From contig CAILUI010000449.1 of assembly GCA_903837355.1 (NCBI GenBank), positions 1 through 64,000 on the forward strand: a stretch of 64,000 nucleotides of DNA. The letters are read 5' to 3'. Shown one piece after another: positions 18,423-27,336 of this stretch. Position 1 is the stretch's first letter. The number at the start of each line of letters is the position of its first letter. A model generated the notes under the pieces. That model made no database searches and was not told the origin of the DNA. It saw nothing but the letters and a program-made list of their open reading frames with translations. A program made the position numbers and the translations under genes. The stretch is from an uncultured Victivallales bacterium (GTDB lineage Bacteria > Verrucomicrobiota > Lentisphaeria > Oligosphaerales > JAFGRS01).

Positions 18423-21400
18423 GTGAACGCTAACGTGATCGTCTCTGCCTGCGCCGTAGCTATCGCCTGCGGGGTGTCCAGCTTGCACGCTCAGCCCGAA
18501 ACGCCCTGGCAGCAGGCCTACAGCGGGGCCGCTGCGACCGGGCCACAGGTGATTGCCCTGTGGCCGTTTACGCCTGGAAAGGAGGGCGAGGACGCGGCGG
18601 GCCATGGCCACGCGCTGGTCTTGCGCGGCAAGAGCGGGTTCAGCGCCGGGGGCCGGTTCGGCTCCGGTCTCGAGTCGTTCGCCGTGAACGCCGCGGCGGA
18701 GGACAAGCCGGTGGGGGCGATGGCCAAGGACAGCGACGCCCTGAGTCCCCAGGGCGCCTTCACCCTCGAGCTATGGCTGCAGCCCAAGGCCGAGATGCTG
18801 GAGGCAAAGCAGGTCTTCCTGGTCGACAAGAAGTACTACCATTACGCCAAGGACCTGCCCGAGGCCAACACCGATTACGTGCTCTATCTGGAGGGTAAAG
18901 GGAAGGGGTCCTTTGCCCTGACGGCCAGCCTGGGTTTCGGGACGGACTCGGTGTGGGCGACGGCGCGGCCGCTGACGCTGGCGGCCGGGCGCTGGGTGCA
19001 CCTGGCCTACAGTTACGACGGTGCCGGCGTCAGCCGCTTCTACGCTGACGGCGTCTACCTGGGCAAGACCGTGCACGCCGGCCGCGGCGCCGTGACTCCG
19101 GGCTCGAACCCGTTGGTGATCGGCGACCGCGTCGGTAGCAGCCACGTCGGCTGCGCCGGGTTCATCGACGAGGTGCGACTGTGCACGGGCGTGCTGCCCT
19201 GGTGTGCGGGCGACCTCGAGGTCAGTCTCCGCGCCAGTCGGACCGTGTTCCGACGGCTGGAGAGTGGAGCTGCGGTCGAGATGGCGATCGGCAACGACAC
19301 CCCGGCGGCGCTGGGTACCGTCCGCGCCCGTGTGAGCTTCGGGGAGGACGTTCGCGAGGAGGCCCTCGGGGCTCTGGCTGCCGGCGAGGTCAGGGTGGTC
19401 GCAGTCCCTGTGGACACGCGCTTGAAGCCCGGGTTGTACCCGCTGCTGGTGTCGGTAACGGCGCTGGCCGGCGGGCGCGAGCTGCAGCGTGAGGCCCGCG
19501 CCGAGGTGCGCTTGGTGGCGCGCCCGCTGCCGAACCGCATGCCGGTGGTGATGTGGGGAACGGGCGACCTGGAGAACCTGCAGGGTGTCGGTTTCACGCA
19601 TCATCTGCAGAGCTTGCAGGACTACGGCCGCATCTGGGATGCCGGCACGCCGACGGCGGCGCTGGACCCGGGCGCGGTGTTGGCCAAGGCCGAGATGCTC
19701 AACGACTACCTCGCCCGCGGCATCGATGCCTGCGTGTACCTCTACCCCGGGAGCTGGGTGGCGCTCAACCCGAAGCTGAGCCAGTACCTGCGCGTCGACC
19801 GTAACGGCAAACCGGCCGGCCAGGAGAACGTCAGCGCCGGCAATCCGGACGTGCAGCGCTTCGGCTACGATGTCGGCGCCGCGGTCGCGCAGACGTTTGG
19901 CCAGTTCCCAGCGCTGAGTATGGCCCTGGTGCACTCCGAGATCCGCGATGGTACGGCGCTCTCCTTCCACGACTACGAGCTCAAGGCTGCGCGCGACGCC
20001 CTCGGTTTCGAGATCCCCCGCGAGGCCGTCGGCAAGAATGGCGTGGCCTATGCGTCGCTGGCGGACTTCCCGGCCGACCGTGTCGTGCCGGACGACTACC
20101 CACTGCTGCGCTTCTATTCCTGGTTCTGGAAGGATGGCGACGGCTGGAACCCGCTGCATACACGGGTCCACGAAGGCCTGAAGTCGACCGGGCGCCAAGA
20201 CCTGGTCACCTTCTTCGATCCCGCGGTGCGGGTGCCGGCGCTCTGGGGCAGCGGCGGCGGGGTCGACGTGCTGTCGCAGTGGACGTACTCCTACCCTGAT
20301 CCGATCAAGATCGGCCAGGCCACCGATGAGCTGTTCGCCATGGCCGACGGCCGCCCGGGACAGCAGGTGATGAAGATGACGCAGATCATCTGGTACCGTT
20401 CGGGGACCGCGCCGGAGCTGCCCAAGGACGAGAGCGCCCGCGTCGCCTGGGAGCGCGAAGTCCCTGACGCCGCGTTCATCACCATCGCCCCGGACCATCT
20501 GCGGGAGGCCTTCTGGTCGAAGCTGTCCCGGCCGATCCGCGGCATCATGTACCACGGCTGGGGGTCGCTGTTTCCGACGACGGAGGCAGGCTACCGTTAC
20601 ACGCACCCCCAGACCAAGGAGGTCCTGAAAGAACTGGTGGCGACCGTCGTGCAGCCGCTGGGGCCGACCCTGCTGCAGGTGCCGGACCGTCCGGCCGATG
20701 TGGCGGTGCTCGAGAGCTTCGCCGCGCAGATGCTGGCTGGCCGGGGTTCCTACGGCTGGAGCCAGTCATGGGAGGCTCGCCTGCACCAGATTCTGCAGTG
20801 GGCCGCGCTGCAGCCGCGCGTGCTCTTTGACGAGCATGTCCGGCGCGATGGGCTGGATGGCTACCGTGTCCTGGTCCTGCCGTGCTGCGATGTGCTGACC
20901 ACGCGGGTGGTGGCGGCCATCCGGGCCTTCCAGAGGCGGGGCGGCATCGTGGTTGCGGACGAGTTCCTGTGCCCGGCCATCGCGCCGGACATCCTTATCG
21001 CCAGTTGCGGCGATCAGGGCGACGCGCGTGAGCGCAAGGCTGAACTGATGGCAGCGGCGGCACAGTTGCGCGCGCAACTCGACGCGTTCTACAGCCGCTA
21101 CGCCGACTCCTCGAATCCCGAGGTCGTACCGCGGGTGCGCAGTCTGGGTTCGACGGACTACCTGTTTGCGCTCAATGACTACCGTACCTACGGCGACTAC
21201 GTGGGTCAGCACCGGAAAGTCATGGAAAAGGGGCTGCCGAGCCGGGCGCTGCTGACCCTGCGCCGCGCCGGGGGTACGGTGTACGATCTGGTGGCCCACC
21301 GCGAGGTCCAGGCCACCGTTCGCGCCGGCCTGCTCGCGATCGACGCTGAGTTCGGCCCGGGGGATGGTCGGCTGTACATGGTCACCAGTGCCCCCCTCCG

Positions 21401-21692
21401 GGGTGTGGCCTGCCGCGTGCCGCCGCGGGTGGCGCGCGGGACGAGCGCCGTGGTGGAGGTGCGCGTCCTTGTCGACCCTCAGGACTCCGTGACTGCGGTC
21501 GTCCCCGTCGACGTCAGGATCGTGGACGCCGCTGGGCAGGCTGCTGAGGGCAGCGGCTTCTACGGCGCGAACGAGGGCCAGCTCAGCCTGACCCTGGACA
21601 TCGCCCCCAACGACGCGCCCGGCGCCTGGACGATCCACGTCACCGAACTGGCCTCCGGCCGGCAGGCCGAGGCTACGCTCGCCGTCGATTGA
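18423..21692 (+). CDS. secreted LamG protein with glycoside-hydrolase-like TIM barrel
   Basis: A 1089-residue protein starting with GTG. A signal peptide is followed by a LamG jelly roll (residues 40-265, with FTLELWLQP, WVHLAYSYDG and FIDEVRL). A linker precedes a large barrel-like region from about 370 to 740. The segment ALVHSEIRDG (Glu506) could hold an acid/base residue, and MYHGWGS lies near 715. Residues 760-880 resemble the glutamine-amidotransferase-like trimerisation domain of GH42 enzymes (VLVLPCCDVL, GGIVVADEF). I infer a GH42/clan-A-like enzyme, but catalytic residues are not proven. A terminator-like hairpin follows. Confidence 0.7.
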   Translation: MNANVIVSACAVAIACGVSSLHAQPETPWQQAYSGAAATGPQVIALWPFTPGKEGEDAAGHGHALVLRGKSGFSAGGRFGSGLESFAVNAAAEDKPVGAMAKDSDALSPQGAFTLELWLQPKAEMLEAKQVFLVDKKYYHYAKDLPEANTDYVLYLEGKGKGSFALTASLGFGTDSVWATARPLTLAAGRWVHLAYSYDGAGVSRFYADGVYLGKTVHAGRGAVTPGSNPLVIGDRVGSSHVGCAGFIDEVRLCTGVLPWCAGDLEVSLRASRTVFRRLESGAAVEMAIGNDTPAALGTVRARVSFGEDVREEALGALAAGEVRVVAVPVDTRLKPGLYPLLVSVTALAGGRELQREARAEVRLVARPLPNRMPVVMWGTGDLENLQGVGFTHHLQSLQDYGRIWDAGTPTAALDPGAVLAKAEMLNDYLARGIDACVYLYPGSWVALNPKLSQYLRVDRNGKPAGQENVSAGNPDVQRFGYDVGAAVAQTFGQFPALSMALVHSEIRDGTALSFHDYELKAARDALGFEIPREAVGKNGVAYASLADFPADRVVPDDYPLLRFYSWFWKDGDGWNPLHTRVHEGLKSTGRQDLVTFFDPAVRVPALWGSGGGVDVLSQWTYSYPDPIKIGQATDELFAMADGRPGQQVMKMTQIIWYRSGTAPELPKDESARVAWEREVPDAAFITIAPDHLREAFWSKLSRPIRGIMYHGWGSLFPTTEAGYRYTHPQTKEVLKELVATVVQPLGPTLLQVPDRPADVAVLESFAAQMLAGRGSYGWSQSWEARLHQILQWAALQPRVLFDEHVRRDGLDGYRVLVLPCCDVLTTRVVAAIRAFQRRGGIVVADEFLCPAIAPDILIASCGDQGDARERKAELMAAAAQLRAQLDAFYSRYADSSNPEVVPRVRSLGSTDYLFALNDYRTYGDYVGQHRKVMEKGLPSRALLTLRRAGGTVYDLVAHREVQATVRAGLLAIDAEFGPGDGRLYMVTSAPLRGVACRVPPRVARGTSAVVEVRVLVDPQDSVTAVVPVDVRIVDAAGQAAEGSGFYGANEGQLSLTLDIAPNDAPGAWTIHVTELASGRQAEATLAVD

Positions 21693-21712
21693 ACCGGCGG
21701 GCAACGGGCAGC

Positions 21713-21742
21713 GCGCCGCCCTGCCGGCCGACAGGGCGGCGC
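21713..21742 (+). terminator. terminator-like hairpin
   Basis: A perfect 11-bp stem GCGCCGCCCTG/CAGGGCGGCGC with an 8-nt loop, 20 bp after the LamG-protein stop codon. No T-run follows, so intrinsic termination is uncertain. The rest of the 244-bp gap up to 21936 holds nothing else I can identify. Confidence 0.5.
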
Positions 21743-21936
21743 TCGCTCTCCGGGATCTGAGGCGTGCCATGGGTCTGCCGGGCACGGCGGCGCTCCGAGG
21801 CTATGTTGTGCCTTGGTTGTCAGGGTCCGCGGTCGCCGCCTGTGCCTGCCGGTCTGCAGGCTCTGTTTCAGGTTGACGGAATGCATGAGCGTGCACGAAC
21901 GGTGCTGGGTGCCAGGACGGCGTTAGGGGGGCGGCT

Positions 21937-22836
21937 GTGATCACGGGCACCCTGCTGGGGCTGGGGGCGGCCGTCTGTCAGTCGCTGTCCTACGTCTTCT
22001 CGGGTCTCTTTGTCCGTACCTTCAGGCGCAGTCCGCATGTACTGCTGGTGCTGGCACACCTGGCCATGGGTGTGGTCTCGGCGCTGGCCTTGCCGCTGGT
22101 GCTGCCGGAGGTTCTGCCGCCCTGGTCCGACTTTGCCGGGCCCTTGCTGGGCGGCGTGGTGTTCTACCTGGTTGGGCAGACGGGTCTGCTGCTGGCGTTG
22201 CGGCATACCGATGCCTCCCGGGTCTCGCCGCTGCTGGGGCTCAAGCTGCCGATTCTGGCCGGCATCAGCGTCCTCTTCCTCAACGCGCGCTATCTCCCGG
22301 TGCAGTGGCTCGCCTTGGGGCTGTGCCTGGTGGCGGCGCTGCTGCTGAACTGGTCTGGCCGTCCGCTCGCCCTGTCGAGTCTGGGCTGGATCCTGTTCAC
22401 CTGCGTTGGCTACTGCCTGTCGGACCTGAACATCCGGGCTCTGGTCGGCCGGCTGCAGGCGGCGGGGTTGCCCTTGGCGCGGGCGTCGCTGGTCGGCGGC
22501 TTCCTCTCCTACACGCTCTGTGGTGCCATCGCCGTGGCGCTGTTGCCCACCGTGCCGTGGCGGGATCGGCGCCTGTGGGCTTACGTGGTGCCGTTTGCGG
22601 CGGCGTGGCTGGGGGCCATGTTGCTGCTGTTTGCATGCTTCGGCATCGTCGGCGTCGTCTACGGCAATATCGTGCAGTCGACCCGCGGCCTGCTCTCCAT
22701 CCTCATCGGCTTGCTGATCTCGGCGGCCGGTCATGTCCACCTTGAGTCGCGGGCCAGCCCGCGGGTCTGGCTGCGTCGCCTGGGCGCGGCGGTGCTCATG
22801 GTCCTGTCGATCGTCCTCTTCTCCCGCGCCGCCTGA
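21937..22836 (+). CDS. DMT-superfamily (EamA-like) membrane transporter
   Basis: A 299-residue integral membrane protein with about ten hydrophobic helices in two halves, as in drug/metabolite transporters. The GTG start follows GGGGGGC. The first helix is LLGLGAAVCQSLSYVFSGLF and the last ends LMVLSIVLFS. Substrate is unknown, though the neighbourhood suggests a sugar or sugar-derived metabolite. A separate promoter candidate precedes the next gene, so it may be monocistronic. Confidence 0.85.
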   Translation: MITGTLLGLGAAVCQSLSYVFSGLFVRTFRRSPHVLLVLAHLAMGVVSALALPLVLPEVLPPWSDFAGPLLGGVVFYLVGQTGLLLALRHTDASRVSPLLGLKLPILAGISVLFLNARYLPVQWLALGLCLVAALLLNWSGRPLALSSLGWILFTCVGYCLSDLNIRALVGRLQAAGLPLARASLVGGFLSYTLCGAIAVALLPTVPWRDRRLWAYVVPFAAAWLGAMLLLFACFGIVGVVYGNIVQSTRGLLSILIGLLISAAGHVHLESRASPRVWLRRLGAAVLMVLSIVLFSRAA

Positions 22837-22865
22837 CGGTGTCGGGGGGGCCGCGGCTGGGTCCC

Positions 22866-22893
22866 TTGTTTTCGATCCGCTTGCGGTTATCCT
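22866..22893 (+). promoter_or_regulatory. candidate promoter for the oxidoreductase gene
   Basis: TTGTTT (22866-22871) and TATCCT (22888-22893), 16-bp spacing, about 95 bp before the ATG at 22989. The -10 resembles the TATCTT upstream of the RHS gene (62944-62939 on the minus strand). Confidence 0.35.
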
Positions 22894-22988
22894 ACCGTTA
22901 CGGGCGCTGTTGCGGCGGCGGGTTCGGGCGGGGGTGAGGACGACGGCGGGCGCAGTGGCTGCGGCAGACGGAACGGAGGACCGACGGC

Positions 22989-24008
22989 ATGAAGGTGGGG
23001 CTCTGCGGCTATGGACCGATGGGGCGGATGCACGCGCAGTTGCTCACTCAGCACGAGGGCGTCCAACTGGTCGCGATCGCCGATGTGCAGGCCGAGCTGC
23101 GTGGCCGGGCCGAGACGGAGAGGGGCGTGGCGACCTTCGCCAGTGGCGAGGAACTCATCGACGCCCGCATCGCCGAGGTGATCGTCGTCTGTGCTCCCAC
23201 CTATCTCCATGCGCCGCTGACCATCCGCGCCCTGAACGCTGGCGCCCATGTCTTCTGCGAGAAGCCCATGGGGCTCAACCCGGCCCAGTGCGCTGCGATG
23301 ATCGCGGCTTCCCGCCGCGCCGAGCGCATGCTGATCATCGGTCAGGTTCTGCGCTTCTGGCCGGAGTATGTCTTCCTGAAGCAGGCCATCGAGTCGGGTC
23401 GTTACGGGCGTCTGCAGAGCCTCAGCATGACCCGTGTTGGCGGTGTCTCCATCGGCTTCGAGCGCTGGTTCCTCGATGAGCAGCGCGGCGGCATGCAGAT
23501 CTTCGATCGTCACATCCACGATACCGACCTCGTCATCTGGCTGCTCGGCGTGCCTGAGGCGGTGCAGGCCTTCGGCTTCGCGAAGGATGCGCGCACCGAG
23601 GGCGGCATTGTGCACTCCTTTACTCGCTACCTCTATAAGGATATGGCGATCTCGGCCGAGGGCAGCGCCGACCTGCCGGCGAAGTACCCCTTCACCATGG
23701 GCTACCGGGCGGTGTTCGATCACGCCGCCATCGAGTATAGCAGTCGGCAGACGCCGACGCTGACGCTCTACGGCAGCGGCGAACCCGAGTCCCCCGCCCT
23801 GCCCCAGCCGCTCGGCGAGGTGCAGAGCGGCCTGAACATCGCTTCCGCCAGCGCCTACTTCCTGGAGGAAGTCTACTTCTTCGACTGCATTCGTAAGGGG
23901 CGGTGCCCGCAGATCATTACTCCCGAGAGCGCCCGGGACACCATCCGCGTCGTCCGCGCCGAGATCCGCAGTGCCCGCCGGGACGGTGCCCGGATACGGA
24001 TCGCCTGA
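22989..24008 (+). CDS. Gfo/Idh/MocA-family oxidoreductase
   Basis: A 339-residue NAD(P)-dependent sugar dehydrogenase-type protein. It has a Rossmann N-terminus GYGPMGRMHA (residues 7-16), the family EKP motif (91-93) and a catalytic-region DRHIHDTD (173-180) in place of the common DxGxHxxD. It probably oxidises a sugar, inositol or their derivatives. The MBL gene starts 32 bp downstream, and the next five genes run in the same direction. It shares only family-level similarity with the two oxidoreductases at 42059 and 43252. Confidence 0.9.
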   Translation: MKVGLCGYGPMGRMHAQLLTQHEGVQLVAIADVQAELRGRAETERGVATFASGEELIDARIAEVIVVCAPTYLHAPLTIRALNAGAHVFCEKPMGLNPAQCAAMIAASRRAERMLIIGQVLRFWPEYVFLKQAIESGRYGRLQSLSMTRVGGVSIGFERWFLDEQRGGMQIFDRHIHDTDLVIWLLGVPEAVQAFGFAKDARTEGGIVHSFTRYLYKDMAISAEGSADLPAKYPFTMGYRAVFDHAAIEYSSRQTPTLTLYGSGEPESPALPQPLGEVQSGLNIASASAYFLEEVYFFDCIRKGRCPQIITPESARDTIRVVRAEIRSARRDGARIRIA

Positions 24009-24039
24009 AGGCCGGGCGTGAGCGGAGGAACGGAGTGCC

Positions 24040-24870
24040 ATGATGCAGGTACGCTTCTGGGGAACATGGGGGTCCTCGGCACCGTTCCAGACCAGCCTGG
24101 AGTTCGGCTGCCACACGACCTGCGTGGAGGTCCGCGGCGACCGCGGTGACCCGGTCTTTATTGACCTTGGCACCGGGATCGCGCCGGCTGCCGATGCGGC
24201 GCTGGCCGCGGGGGTGCGGCAGTTCACGGTCTTTCTCACGCACCTGCACTTGGACCACGTCTGCGGGTCCTGTGCCTGTGCGCCGCTGTTTCGGCAGGAT
24301 TGTCTGACCACCGTCTACTCCGAGCACGTGGGGACTCTGGCGGCCTTGCGGCAGGTCCTGAGTCCGCCCCTGTTTCCGGTGTACTACGACGGCTTCGGGG
24401 CGCGGGCGCGACTCGAGGAGCTGCCCGAGTGCGGCGAGATGCGCCTTGAGGCCTGCGGCCTGACGGTCACCTGGCGCCAGGCCGCCCATCCGCAGGGCGT
24501 CACTACCCTGCGTTTCGACGACGGCACCAACGCCTTCGTGTTTGCCACCGACATCGAGCTGCGCCTGCGGGCTGAGAACGAGGCCTTTGAGCGGCTGCTG
24601 CGCGAGCCCTATCCGGCCTCCCTGGCGGCCATCGACGGCTTCTTTTCGGACGACCGCGGTGACTACCACAAGAATTGGGGTCACAGTACTTGGCTGGAGG
24701 CGCTGGCGGTGGCGACGCGCAATCAGGTGCGGCAGGTGGTGGTGACGCACCACAACCCGCATTCCACGGACAACGACCTGCGGGGTTTCGAGAGGGCGTC
24801 GCCGGGGGCGCGCTGGGCCCGCGACGGCCAGAGCTGGAGCATTGCGAACGGTCATGCCCAAGAAGCTTGA
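24040..24870 (+). CDS. MBL-fold metallo-hydrolase
   Basis: A 276-residue metallo-beta-lactamase-fold protein. The motif HLHLDH (residues 68-73) is the two-metal HxHxDH signature, FATD near 170 gives the bridging Asp, and a late THHNPHS supplies the last His. The profile (start GTWGSSAP, and IDLGTG) resembles phosphodiesterase/CpdA-like or kinase-linked MBL proteins. Substrate is unknown. Two consecutive ATG codons (24040, 24043) follow an AGGAACGGAG site. Its end overlaps the kinase start by 17 bp, so the two are made together. Confidence 0.88.
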   Translation: MMQVRFWGTWGSSAPFQTSLEFGCHTTCVEVRGDRGDPVFIDLGTGIAPAADAALAAGVRQFTVFLTHLHLDHVCGSCACAPLFRQDCLTTVYSEHVGTLAALRQVLSPPLFPVYYDGFGARARLEELPECGEMRLEACGLTVTWRQAAHPQGVTTLRFDDGTNAFVFATDIELRLRAENEAFERLLREPYPASLAAIDGFFSDDRGDYHKNWGHSTWLEALAVATRNQVRQVVVTHHNPHSTDNDLRGFERASPGARWARDGQSWSIANGHAQEA

Positions 24871-25858
24871 GGACAGCATCACGTTCCGCATCGAGCGGAC
24901 GATCGCGGCCGGTGGGATGGGGTCGGTCTACGAGGCTCGGCAGGTCGGCGCAGCGGACTTCGAGAAGCGCGTCGCCATCAAGACCATTCTGCCGGAGTTC
25001 AGTGCCGATCGTCGCTTCGTCGACCTGTTCATCCAGGAGGCCAAGCTGGTCGCCGATCTGGTGCATGAGAACATCGTGCAGATCTACCAGTTCGGGCTCT
25101 CCCAGGACGGCTACTACATCGTGATGGAGTACATCAGCGGCATGCCGTTGGCCGAGTTCATCCGGGTGCACGCCGCCACCAAGCAAGCGATTCCCGAAGA
25201 GCTGGCGGTGTTCATCGTCAGTCGGATTGCGCGCGGCCTGGCCTACGCACACTCGCGGGTGGACCGTCAGGGCGCGCCGATGGGCATCGTGCATCGCGAC
25301 GTCTGCCCGAACAACATCCTCATCACCACCGAGGGCTTGCCCAAGCTGGCCGATTTCGGCATCGCCAAGGCCGCCACCCAGGTCATTCGGGCTCGGGGCG
25401 GTAAGAAGTCCTACATGTCGCCGGAGCAGGCCGGTACCGGGCAGGTGGACTTCCGCTCGGACATCTACTCCCTTGGCCTCGTGCTCTTCGAGCTGCTGGC
25501 GCAGCGGGCGGCGCGGGCGCTGTGGGCCGACCAGCTTATCGAGGCGGCGCGGGAGGGCCGGGTGGACTGGGCGGCGCTGCCCGAAACGGTGAGCCCGCCG
25601 GTGCGTGCCGTTCTCGAACGCATGCTGCAGCTCAAGCCGCTCTGGCGTTACGGTGCCACGGACCAGTTGGCCTACGACCTCGAGTACATCATCTACCACA
25701 AGGGCTATGGGCCCACGGTGGTGACGCTGGAGACCTACCTGCGCCGGCACTTCGCGGGCTTGTACCAGGCCGGCTCCGCACCGCCTCGGCTGGCGATGGC
25801 CGGCGACACCATCGCCATTCCCACCAGCGCTACCGAACTGGCCGCCGAGGATAGTTGA
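24854..25858 (+). CDS. Hanks-type Ser/Thr protein kinase
   Basis: A 334-residue soluble kinase. It has the glycine loop AGGMGSVYEA (19-28), the ATP lysine Lys43 in VAIK, the catalytic loop HRDVCPNN (His147-Arg-Asp149), the metal-binding DFG (Asp167), and an SPEQ activation-loop end. The lysine of the usual HRDLKP is Cys, as some bacterial HRDVSP-type kinases also lack it. No transmembrane or PASTA domain follows, so it acts in the cytoplasm. I prefer the ATG at 24854 over the TTG at 24842. The reading frame continues beyond its TGA for 29 protein-like codons (see 25859-25948). Confidence 0.9.
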   Translation: MPKKLEDSITFRIERTIAAGGMGSVYEARQVGAADFEKRVAIKTILPEFSADRRFVDLFIQEAKLVADLVHENIVQIYQFGLSQDGYYIVMEYISGMPLAEFIRVHAATKQAIPEELAVFIVSRIARGLAYAHSRVDRQGAPMGIVHRDVCPNNILITTEGLPKLADFGIAKAATQVIRARGGKKSYMSPEQAGTGQVDFRSDIYSLGLVLFELLAQRAARALWADQLIEAAREGRVDWAALPETVSPPVRAVLERMLQLKPLWRYGATDQLAYDLEYIIYHKGYGPTVVTLETYLRRHFAGLYQAGSAPPRLAMAGDTIAIPTSATELAAEDS

Positions 25859-25948
25859 CGGTGGCTGAATCCCTGGGGACGCGTTGACTTTGGCGGCCCG
25901 CACGACACCTTCATGGCGTACCGGTTTGCCGCTTACCTGCCGAAGTGA
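25859..25948 (+). other. protein-like reading frame after the kinase stop codon
   Basis: Directly after the kinase TGA, the same frame reads 29 more codons to a second TGA at 25946. The peptide contains NPWGRVDFGGPHDTF and ends AAYLPK, which looks like the real C-terminus of a protein rather than random GC-rich DNA. It may be a remnant of a lost gene or a readthrough extension. tldD starts 6 bp later. Confidence 0.4.
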
Positions 25949-25954
25949 GGTGCT

Positions 25955-27322
25955 ATGAAAGACAGGCTCATGGGCGCCCTGGCCAAAGCCCGGGCGGACT
26001 ACGCCGAGATCCGCTTCGAGACCACCGACCAGAATGGCATCGCCTATCGCGGCAAGGAGCTCGACAGTGTCAGCTCCAGCCGCTACGAAGGCGGGGTGGT
26101 CCGAGCCTGCGTCCGTGGTGGCTGGGGGCTCAGCGTCTTCGACTCCCTGAATGACCTCGATGCCCAGGTCGCCGAGGCCTGCGCCAACGCCGCCCTGGTG
26201 GGACGCGAGCAGACCGAATTGGCGGCGGTCGAGTCCGCCAGCGGCCAGTGTCTGACCGCGGCGTTGGCGGAGGACTTCCGCGGCATCTCCTTCGATGACA
26301 AGCTCGCGCTGCTAACGCATTACAATGACATCATCCTCAAGGCTGACCCCGCCATCGAGAGCACCATGGTCAGCTACGGCGACCTCTTCCGTACGGTCCA
26401 CTTCGCCTCGACGCGCGGGGCCTACTTTGCGGAGGAGCGCCCGCGCGTGGTGCTGTACCTGGTGGCCATCGCGCGCGACGGGCGCCAGGTGCAGCGGGCT
26501 TCGGAGAGTTTCTCTTCGGCGACGGACTTCGGGGTGGTGCGTGGCCGCGACGAGGTGGCCGCGGAGATCGCCCAGCGGGCGGTGGCCTTGCTGCGCGCCG
26601 CGCCGGTGGAGGGCGGGCGGACGACGGTCATCCTGCGGCCCGACTTTGCCGGCGTCTTCGCCCATGAGGCCTTCGGGCACTTGAGCGAGGCGGACTTCCT
26701 CTACGAGAACCCGAAGATGCGTGAGTTGATGGTGCTGGGCCGGTCGATGGGGTCGAAAGGCCTCAGCATCGTCGACGATGGCCGGCGTGGCCAACTGATC
26801 GGTACGCAGGCGTTTGACGACGAGGGGACGCCGACGCAGCGCACCGACCTGATCCGCGGCGGCGTGCTGGCCGGACATCTGCACTCGCTCGAGACCGCGG
26901 CCAAGATGGGCGAGCGGCCCACCGGCAACGCCCGTGCCATCGGCCGCGGTTGCGCCCCCATCGTGCGCATGACCAACACCTACATCGAGCCCGGCCCCCT
27001 GACCCGCGACCAGCTCTTTGCCGGCGTGGACGATGGCATCTACGCCTGCGGGATGATGGGCGGGCAGACGATGATGGAGATGTTCACCTTCTCCGCCGCC
27101 TACGGTTACCGCATTCGCCAGGGGCAGATCGGCGAGCTGATCCGCGACATCGTGGTCACCGGCAACGTCTTCGAGACTCTGCACGCCATCGACGGTATTG
27201 CCGACGACCTTACGCTCTACGAACTCGGGGGCGGTTGCGGCAAGGGCGGACAGTCGCCTCTGCCGGTGACCTTCGGCGGACCGCACATCCGGGTCCGCGA
27301 TGTGGTTGTGGGCGGCCGCTGA
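25955..27322 (+). CDS. tldD: TldD-family metalloprotease subunit
   Basis: A 455-residue TldD/PmbA-family protein, with the zinc-protease motif HEAFGH (His237, Glu238, His242) that marks the catalytic TldD subunit. The second metal ligand region GGGCGKGGQ lies near residue 428, as in the family. TldD pairs with TldE to cleave unfolded peptides and, in some bacteria, to mature ribosomal peptides and antitoxins. The partner gene follows 14 bp downstream. The ATG follows a GAGGTG site. Confidence 0.93.
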   Translation: MKDRLMGALAKARADYAEIRFETTDQNGIAYRGKELDSVSSSRYEGGVVRACVRGGWGLSVFDSLNDLDAQVAEACANAALVGREQTELAAVESASGQCLTAALAEDFRGISFDDKLALLTHYNDIILKADPAIESTMVSYGDLFRTVHFASTRGAYFAEERPRVVLYLVAIARDGRQVQRASESFSSATDFGVVRGRDEVAAEIAQRAVALLRAAPVEGGRTTVILRPDFAGVFAHEAFGHLSEADFLYENPKMRELMVLGRSMGSKGLSIVDDGRRGQLIGTQAFDDEGTPTQRTDLIRGGVLAGHLHSLETAAKMGERPTGNARAIGRGCAPIVRMTNTYIEPGPLTRDQLFAGVDDGIYACGMMGGQTMMEMFTFSAAYGYRIRQGQIGELIRDIVVTGNVFETLHAIDGIADDLTLYELGGGCGKGGQSPLPVTFGGPHIRVRDVVVGGR

Positions 27323-27336
27323 AGGAGACCTGCTGC

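Noticed and set aside
24842..24853. TTG start for the kinase
   Set aside because: The ATG 12 bp downstream gives the standard kinase start without odd extra residues, and overlap coupling with the MBL gene is kept.
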